From Micromussa lordhowensis (taxonomy: Eukaryota > Cnidaria > Anthozoa > Scleractinia > Lobophylliidae): a DNA stretch of 64,000 bases. The stretch's first letter is position 1. Each line of letters opens with the position of its first letter. Location of the stretch: NCBI GenBank assembly GCA_964020085.1, contig OZ026595.1, forward strand, positions 1,173,501-1,237,500, given 5' to 3'. Positions 57,736 through 64,000 of the stretch are shown in pieces. Made by a program: the position numbers and the translations under genes. Under the pieces are notes generated by a model that ran no database searches, was not told the DNA's origin, and saw only the letters and a list, made by a program, of their open reading frames with translations.

Positions 57736-60157
57736 GATGTGCCTAGACCTTGCCGGAGGACCTGTTCACGTGCGCGCCTGTCGCACCAGTCTTTTCGCAG
57801 CCAATTCGAGGGAGATGTCAACAGAGACAAACAATTACGAGTTTTTGCCATGTCCCAACCAGTTCAAAGTGAAAGACAGTTTTCTTGAGAAAAAGAAAAC
57901 CTTAACGGACGACGTATTCACGACCAGTCGGGAAGATAACGATGTGAGTCTATCTTGTGAAGATCGCAAATTCTTAGATATCATGGAGACCAGCGTACAT
58001 AAGAACGAGCAAGGGAACTGGGAAATGCCCTTACCTTTCTGCCGTAAAAATCCTCATTTGCCAAACAATCGGACTCAAGCAGTCAACTGCTTAAATGGTC
58101 TCATTCGCACCTTAAAAAGAAAGCCTCAGATGGCGAAAGACTACGTGGAGTTCATGGAGAAGATCATCAAAAAAGGTCATGCCTCCAAGGTGCCAATAGA
58201 AGAACGTACTAGGCCCCAGTCCAGTCAGGTGTGGTACCTTCCGCACTTTGGAGTTTACCACCCGAAGAAGCCAGCCCAGATCAGAGTGGTCTTCGACTCT
58301 TCAGCCGAATACGCAGGTGTGTCGCTGAACGGAGAGCTACTATCGGGTCCAGATCTCATGAACAGCCTGTTAGGAGTTCTAGTTCGATTTAGAAGAGAGA
58401 CAACAGCTGTCATGTGTGACATCGAACAAATGTTTCATTCCTTTCACGTCAATCCAGAGCACAGAGACTTTCTGCGTTTCCTCTGGTATGAAGACAACAC
58501 ACCCGGCAAATGAATAATCGAGTACCAAACGAACGTCCACCTCTTTGGAAACGGACCAAGCCCAGCTGTCGCTACGTTCGGTTTAAGGAAGACCGCAGTC
58601 GACGGCGAGGAGGAGTTTGGAGAAAACGTAGCCGAATTTGTGCACCGTAACTTCTATGTTGATGACGGCCTGGCATCACGCCCCACCACCAAAGAAGCAA
58701 TTGATCTCGTCACCGCGGCTCAAGCAATGTTAGCCACCGCAAACTTAAAGCTCCATAAGGTCGTATCCAACTCAGTCGAAGTCATGGAGGCATTCCCAGC
58801 CGAAGACAGGGGAAAATAAGTACGAGATCTAGATCTTCAGCACGACAGCCTTCCCGCACAGCGCTCACTAGGAGTCTATTGGAACCTCGAGGAAGACACC
58901 TTCACGTTCAAGGTCTGCCTTCCCGAAAAGCCCTTCACGCGGAGAGGAGTACTGTCGGTCGTGAACTCAATTTACGATCCATTAGGCCTAGCAGTGCCAG
59001 TATTACTTGAAGGGAAATTACTGCTCCAGCAGCTAGTACTCTTGGGGAAGAAAAACAATAAGGAGAAACCTCTAGGATGGGACGACCCTCTACCAGAAAC
59101 CCTATCGTCGCAGTGGCAATGTTGGAGAAATTCGCTTCTTCATTTGGAGAACATTTCAGTACCCCGCTGCTACCACCCGGCTGGTTTCGGGAAGGTCGTA
59201 AGAAGAGAAATCCACGCCTTTTCGGACGCCAGCAAGGACGCAATTGGAGCTTCAATATGCTTACAGCTTTTCAACGACGGAGGAGAAATTTCCACGACCT
59301 TGGTCTTCGGTCAGTCAAAGGTTGCACCCTCTCAGACCACGAGCATCCCCCACCTAGAGCTGTGTGCCGCTGTACTTGCTTCACAAGCCGTTCACAAGAT
59401 CGTGAAGGAGATGGACATGGAGATTGACAAGATCACGTTCTACACGGACTCAAAGGTCGTCCTCGGTTACATTCGAAATGAGTGCCGGAGGTTCTATGTG
59501 TACGTGGCTAACCGTGTTCAAACAATCCGAAAGATTTCTAACCCCAAACAGTGGAAGTATGTCGATACAAACGAGAACCCAGCAGACCTGAGCACGCGAT
59601 GCCTGAATGTCCAAAATCTCACGGGATCAAATTGGCTAACTGGACCAAGCTTCTTAAGAGACCCGAACAGAACATCAGCAGCAGCAGATGAAGAAGATGG
59701 GATCCCACTAAATGAGAACGACCCGGAAGTACGCAAGGACACCAAAAGCCTAAAAACGCAAGCCACCGAACGTCATGGTCTCGGTACAGACAGGTTTTCA
59801 CGATTCTCGAGCCTCCGTTCTCTGCAACGCGCAATTGCACATCTCATCGTGGTTATCAAGGAGTTCAAATGGAGAAAGAGCACGGGTCAGAAAAAGATTG
59901 AGTCGAGGCCACCAAGCAGCAAGAACATACAATTGACGCGGCAACCAACGGCAAGGGAACTTCAGGAGGCCATGGCAGTAATAATTCGAACCGTGCAGAG
60001 TGAAAGCTTTTCGGAAGAATTGGGAGTGGAGCGAAGAATTCCAGAGAGCAACAAACCGGAGACCATCAAGAAGAGATCAAAGGTGTACCCTCTGTACCCC
60101 TTTGTGGATGATAATGGAGTTCTACGAGTCGGCGGCCGTCTTAACGCGCTACTCTAG
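57736..60157 (+). mobile_element. BEL element 2: pol (RT and RNase H), gag and protease missing
   Basis: One frame runs from inside the LTR (57674) to 60157, broken by TGA at 58511-58513 and TAA at 58817-58819. It contains NWEMPLPFCRKNPHLPN, SSQVWYLPHFGVYHP, VVFDSSAEYAGVSLNGELL, AVMCDIEQMFHSFHVNPEH and HLFGNGPSPAVATFGLRK. The catalytic YVDD is at 58655-58666. VNSIYDPLGLAVP, EIHAFSDASKDAIGASI and FYTDSKVVLGYIRN (RNase H) follow. A duplicated CT at about 60151-60155 ends the frame within NALL. No zinc knuckle or protease precedes RT, so 2-3 kb of gag-protease was lost before or at insertion. Such a copy would need proteins from elsewhere. Confidence 0.9.
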
Positions 60158-60183
60158 AGTTTGGAGAAAAGCACCCCGTTCTG

Positions 60184-61371
60184 ATGCCGAAGAAAAACCA
60201 TGTTGCTGATCTGATAACACGTCACTACCACAAACAAGTCCACCATCAAGGCCGTCAGATCACGCACGGTGCCATCCGCCAAGCTGGGTTCTGGTTGATT
60301 GGAGGCCACGATACAGTGTCACGGGAGTTAAGTAAATGTGTTACATGCAAAAAGTTGAGAGGACCAGCGATGCAACAGCGTATGGCCGACCTACCAGCGG
60401 ACAGAACGGAAGTAGCCCCTCCCTTCACAAACGTCGGTTTCGATGTTTTCGGTCCTTGGATGATACGCTCTCGGAAGACACGCGCAGGCGCGGCCAACTC
60501 TAAACGCTGGGGTCTGGTATTCACTTGCCTCAGCAGCAAGGCGATCCACATTGAGCCATTGGAGTCCATGGACGCTAGTTCCTTCATCTGTGCCCTAAGA
60601 AGATTCTTTGCACTTCGTGGTCCCGTCTCCATTCTCAGGTGCGATCGGGGGACCAATTTCATCGGTGGAAAATCAGAGCTGGGAGACGCCCTGAGAGAGA
60701 TGGATCAACAGAAAGTGAAAGGTTATGTAAACGACCATGGGTGCGAGTGGATCTTCAACCCACCACACGCCTCACATTTTGGTGGCGCTTGGGAGCGCCA
60801 AATAGGTACCATTCGCCGTGTACTAGATGCGATGTTTGCGGAGCTCGGCAGTCATCAACTCACACACGAACTGCTCGTAACGCTAATGGCGGAGGTGACT
60901 GCGATAGTGAACGCCCGACCCGTATCTGCTATACCGACAGATACAGATGAACCTCAACCGCTGTCACCCTCTATGCTCTTGACTATGAAGACACGCCCAC
61001 TCGGCCCACCACCTGGCAACTTTGTTCCGCCCGATGTATACGCGCGACGCCGCTGGAGACGTGTCCAGTACCTCGCCGACCAATTCTGGATACGATGGAG
61101 GCGAGAACACCTTCAGGGCATGCAAGCCAGATCCAAGTGGGAGAAGCCAAAGAGAGATCTGCACACAGGAGACGTAGTTCTTGTAAAGGAGGAGGGAGCG
61201 TACAGAAACGACTGGCCCATCGGCAGAGTTTCAGAGGCAATAGCGAGTGATGATGGTCAAGTGAGGAAGGCCCAAGTGAAGCTAGTGAGAGGTGGTACAA
61301 CAAAAACGCTCCTATGCCCGATTAAGGAGCTTGTTCTTTTGGTAGCTGCACCAGCAGAGGGCCACGAGTAG
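60184..61371 (+). mobile_element. BEL element 2: integrase (open frame)
   Basis: 395 codons, open, continuing pol after a 2-bp frameshift. The zinc-binding part has HYHKQVHHQG and CVTCKK (HHCC). The catalytic core has VGFDVFGPW (Asp), LRCDRGTNFIGG (Asp) and HFGGAWERQIGTIRRVL (Glu). The C-terminal part has EVTAIVNARPVS, WRRVQYLADQFWIRWRREHL and LHTGDVVLVKEEGA. All three catalytic residues are present. The stop at 61371 is followed by about 80 bp and then the 3' LTR. Confidence 0.92.
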
Positions 61372-61449
61372 CTTTCCTCGACACAGACCTTGCCCCTGGC
61401 CAGAGAAGAAGATAACTGGAGCAAGGATCAGCGATCCTTGGGCGAGGAG

Positions 61450-62017
61450 TGTCACGTCATCCGCAAAATGACATTTTAATTAGTTACATTCAAGGACTGC
61501 TTTTTCTTTCATAACTGTACCATTGTTTATTTTATCGCATGATCATTTATATCCGTTCTTTGGCTAGGCGTATAAAGCTTTATTCATTTTTTGTTTCCTT
61601 TACGTCAGAAAGCATGCAATAGATTAGTCTTTTCCTAGAGCACGTTTACTCAGTTGTAAGGAGTCCACCACACTGTTAGGAGCTACCGGAGAACCTTACG
61701 AGTTGTTTCAATTGTAAAAGAATTGGAGTTCTCTCAACTCCCGGAGTCAAGATCAGACGTAAGTCACGCTTGTAAACCTTACATATAGTTCGTTATTCCT
61801 TCTCTTTTTTGCACGGAGTACTATCGTAAGTTTTGCTCCTTCTGACGTAAAACTCGCACGTTTCCTCTTAGTTTTCACCGCAAGTGCTGTAATAGACGGA
61901 CTAGTTTGATTTTAATAAACACGTTGAATCCTGCTGAACCGCCTAGTACTTCACTGTGGTTGACCTGGCGAACTCCAGTGCCTCACGCCACGCGCCTACG
62001 ACACTGGGAACGCGACA
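61450..62017 (+). repeat. BEL element 2, 3' LTR (568 bp)
   Basis: Matches the 5' LTR along its whole length. The purine-rich run just before it (GGCGAGGAG) is a likely polypurine tract. GGCTG follows at 62018-62022. Confidence 0.93.
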
Positions 62018-62755
62018 GGCTGCTTGATGTGACTCTTCCAACCTTTCCGTATGACTACGTTTTGGACCCTTGGGGTTGTCAAAGTCAAAAGGAAAAGCGT
62101 GTACGTGTCCTCCTTTTTTCCTTGTTTTCACAATTTGCCCAGCCTGTTTACACTTAAAACAGCCATAAAATCCATTGTATTGAACTGTGTTGCACACTAA
62201 ACACTAAGCAGGCAGGTCGCATGTGCCTGCTAGCAGAATTGCTCGTGTTACGAAATGGTTTTCATCTGAGCTTTTAACGAGCAAACCTTCAGTCTCCAGA
62301 ATGGACAGAGATGAATAAAAAGGTCGTAGAAATGTCAACATGCTTGGCTTGGAACTGCCAAACCAGAGGCCTGCAAAAATCATATTATCTTTACTAACAC
62401 GATCTTTGTATGGAAGTTCATTTATTACAAGATATAGGGGCCAAATCGCAAACTTGGATGATTTGAATACAGGGATGCCATCCGTGTTCCACATCAATGA
62501 AATGTTCCTTTCATCAGACAGTATTCCATTGGAACCTGTATGCCTTTTGTAGAGCTCGCCATCGTATATGTCCTCTATGTTGTCTTCATATTTTTTAACT
62601 CCAACAAATCTGTGCTTGAGGAGGTTTAAAAACCCAGGCCTTGCAAAAAATTCTTGAATTTGTGACGCCATGGGTATTTCGATGAAGAAAGCTGTGTTAC
62701 CAGAGATTGTCAAGTCACGAGCGCAAAAGGAATTTGAGGGTTGTCCAATATACAC
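62018..62755 (-). pseudogene. TNP2 transposase gene copy C, N-terminal side
   Basis: Minus-strand frame from about 62755: SQIQEFFARPGFLNLLKHRF, IYDGELYKRH, ISLMWNTDGIPVFKSSKFAI, WPLYLVINELPYKDR and MIFAGLWFGSSKPSM. TAG at 62204-62206 interrupts it right after CDLPA. The same frame goes on with NTVQYNGFYGCFKCKQAGQI and GPKRSHTERLEESHQAA up to the BEL insertion, where it rejoins 57167 exactly after one GGCTG. The usual start of TNP2 proteins is missing because repeat DNA begins at about 62756. Confidence 0.85.
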
Positions 62756-63860
62756 GATCCGTAACGGGTCGTCAAACCGTCTTCGATCCGTGACGGCTCG
62801 TGACGGCTCGTCTCTTTGTGTCAGATCGCGATAGACTTAGAAATGTTTCATGGTTTAGTTATGGAGAGGGGAAAAGATGTCGGCGGATCGTCCCGATCGT
62901 GACGACCCGTCACTCTGTTGATGGATGGTGACGGTTCGTGACGGTTTGTCTTTTTTCGATAGACTTAGAAAATATTCATGGCGGTGTAATGGTGTGCGAG
63001 GAAATTTCGGCGGATCGTCCCGATCGGGACGGATCGTGACGACCCGTCACAGTGGTGACGGTTCGTGACGGTTAGTCAGTTGTCGATTGACTTAGAAAGT
63101 ATTCATGGCGGTGTAATGGTGTGCGAGGTAATTTCGGCAGATCGTCCCGATCGGGACGGATCGTGACGACCCGTCACAACGGTGACAGATGGTGACAGTT
63201 CGTGACTGTTTGTCAGTTGGCGATGTTGATAGAGAATAATCATTGCGGTGTTTTCGGATGGTGACGGTTCGTGACGGTTTGTCTGTTTTCGATAGGTAAT
63301 TTCGGCGGATCGTCCCGATCGGGACGGATCGTGACGACCCGTCACAACGGTGACGGATGGTGACAGTTCTCTCTCCTCCGCAGAGGCTCGGGTTTTTTTT
63401 CGGATGGGGTGGATCCGCTGAGTAATGTAAGCGCAGGCACAGAGTTGCAGGCGACGGCGGAAAGCGCAGGAGCCTCTGCCAGATACCACGCCCACGCCTG
63501 ATCGATCCATTCGACTTTGTGCCTGCGGTATACTTCGCACAGCGGATTGATATAACGAATGCTTGAACCTCTGCGGAGGAGAGAGGTGACAGTTTGTGAC
63601 GGGTTGCAGTTGCCGACTATTCATTGCGGTGTATTGGTGTGTGAGGAAATGTCGGCGGAACTCTGCAATTCTTCTTGAACTGAATGGATCGGTTTTATTC
63701 GATAAAAATGTGCGGATTGTTTTTTTGCAAGCTTGTGTCAGTGTGTTGTGGATTTAGAAAATATTCATTGCGGTATTATGGTGTGTGATGTAAATGTCTT
63801 CACGGCTTATTACGATTAGTCAGCTTTGACGGATGGTTTTTGTTGGGATATTTGTCCGTT
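62756..63860. repeat. Tandem/subterminal repeat array with CCCGATCGGG palindromes
   Basis: The array has irregular units of about 125 bp. Each carries CGGATCGTCCCGATCGGGAC, then GTGACGACCCGTCAC, then GGTGACGGTTCGTGACGG, then TTAGAAAATATTCATGGCGG and GTAATGGTGTGCGAGG. Units degrade toward 63860. It directly abuts the truncated TNP2 copy C and is best read as that element's subterminal repeats (inference). The minus-strand open frame at 63103-63624 is repeat-driven. Confidence 0.75.
63369..63585. mobile_element. 217-bp MULE-like MITE in the repeat array
   Basis: The termini CTCTCTCCTCCGCAGAGG and their exact complement form 18-bp inverted repeats. GTGACAGTT flanks both sides (63360-63368 and 63586-63594). 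A 9-bp target duplication is typical of Mutator-like elements (family knowledge). Because the surrounding array repeats GTGACAGTT, the duplication is suggestive, not proof. Non-coding. Confidence 0.7.
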
Positions 63861-64000
63861 AGTGAGCCATTTTGCTGTAGCCGAGGAGCAAAACGTGGAT
63901 GGCTTTGTACAACACAAATTTGTGTTCAAGGCAAACCAAGTCTTCCTAGGGTTCAAACAGGTAGAGAAGACTTTGTGTATCGTAATATCGGATTTATCGA
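63861..64000. other. No feature recognised
   Basis: Window end after the repeat array; no motif, repeat or open frame of note. Confidence 0.35.

Noticed and set aside
62204..62206. Stop codon in TNP2 copy C considered as a natural protein end
   Set aside because: Typical TNP2 sequence continues in the same frame directly after it, so it is a nonsense mutation.
63103..63624. A 173-codon minus-strand open frame
   Set aside because: It arises from the tandem DNA repeats and the MITE; its translation repeats the same phrase and has no domain.

Overview
This window reads as metazoan nuclear DNA, most likely from a cnidarian such as a stony coral. That assignment is an inference. It rests on split, intron-bearing coding regions with GT/AG boundaries, AT-rich non-coding DNA, and a mixture of BEL/Pao, Gypsy, DIRS-like, LINE, CACTA/EnSpm, THAP-transposase, Tc1-like, Harbinger-like and piggyBac-like elements. 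No operons, CRISPR arrays, rRNA genes or intact tRNA genes were seen. Almost everything recognisable is a mobile element, usually broken and often nested. The one gene that looks like host sequence is a multi-exon BEN-domain gene at about 24.85-28.39 kb.

Layout. At 1-5.7 kb a minus-strand THAP/DDE transposase gene is cut by a LINE fragment (1-870) and by a 3.7-kb non-autonomous element (1942-5627) that splits its THAP domain. At 6.3-10.3 kb there are short plus-strand coding remnants of unknown identity and a TTAA-flanked MITE. At 10.5-20.3 kb a Gypsy element is interrupted by a decayed BEL element, which itself carries a 162-bp MITE. At 20.6-24.0 kb there is a DIRS-like element whose gag is split by an 868-bp element flanked by TAA. 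At 24.6-28.4 kb lies the BEN gene, with a 24-bp coding minisatellite and several intronic MITEs. At 28.5-35.3 kb the sequence is mostly non-coding, with two non-autonomous transposons, a tRNA-like SINE head and a 140-bp direct duplication.

At 35.3-49.7 kb two copies of an intron-containing CACTA-type TNP2 transposase gene lie in direct orientation about 8.1 kb apart, separated by a Gypsy RNase H-integrase fragment and a DIRS-like tyrosine-recombinase fragment. At 51.2-53.3 kb there is a broken gene of an unclassified family with possible DDE-transposase character. At 54-55 kb there is a transposon terminus and an inverted repeat. At 55.9-63.9 kb a minus-strand TNP2 gene is split by a young BEL element with 568-bp LTRs and a 5-bp target duplication. 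Beyond that gene lies a 1.1-kb array of palindromic subterminal-type repeats, itself hit by a MULE-like MITE.

Relationships. Insertion order can be read directly at several sites because the target reading frame rejoins exactly once the inserted element is ignored. The most unusual pattern is a set of transposon ends that share or resemble a terminus (CCCGTACGAAAC) but carry different palindromic subterminal repeats. Next are the mosaic divergence of the two TNP2 copies, which suggests gene conversion or an assembly effect, and a LINE insertion fused to a copy of the exon beside it. All identifications come from reading motifs by eye; no database search was run.
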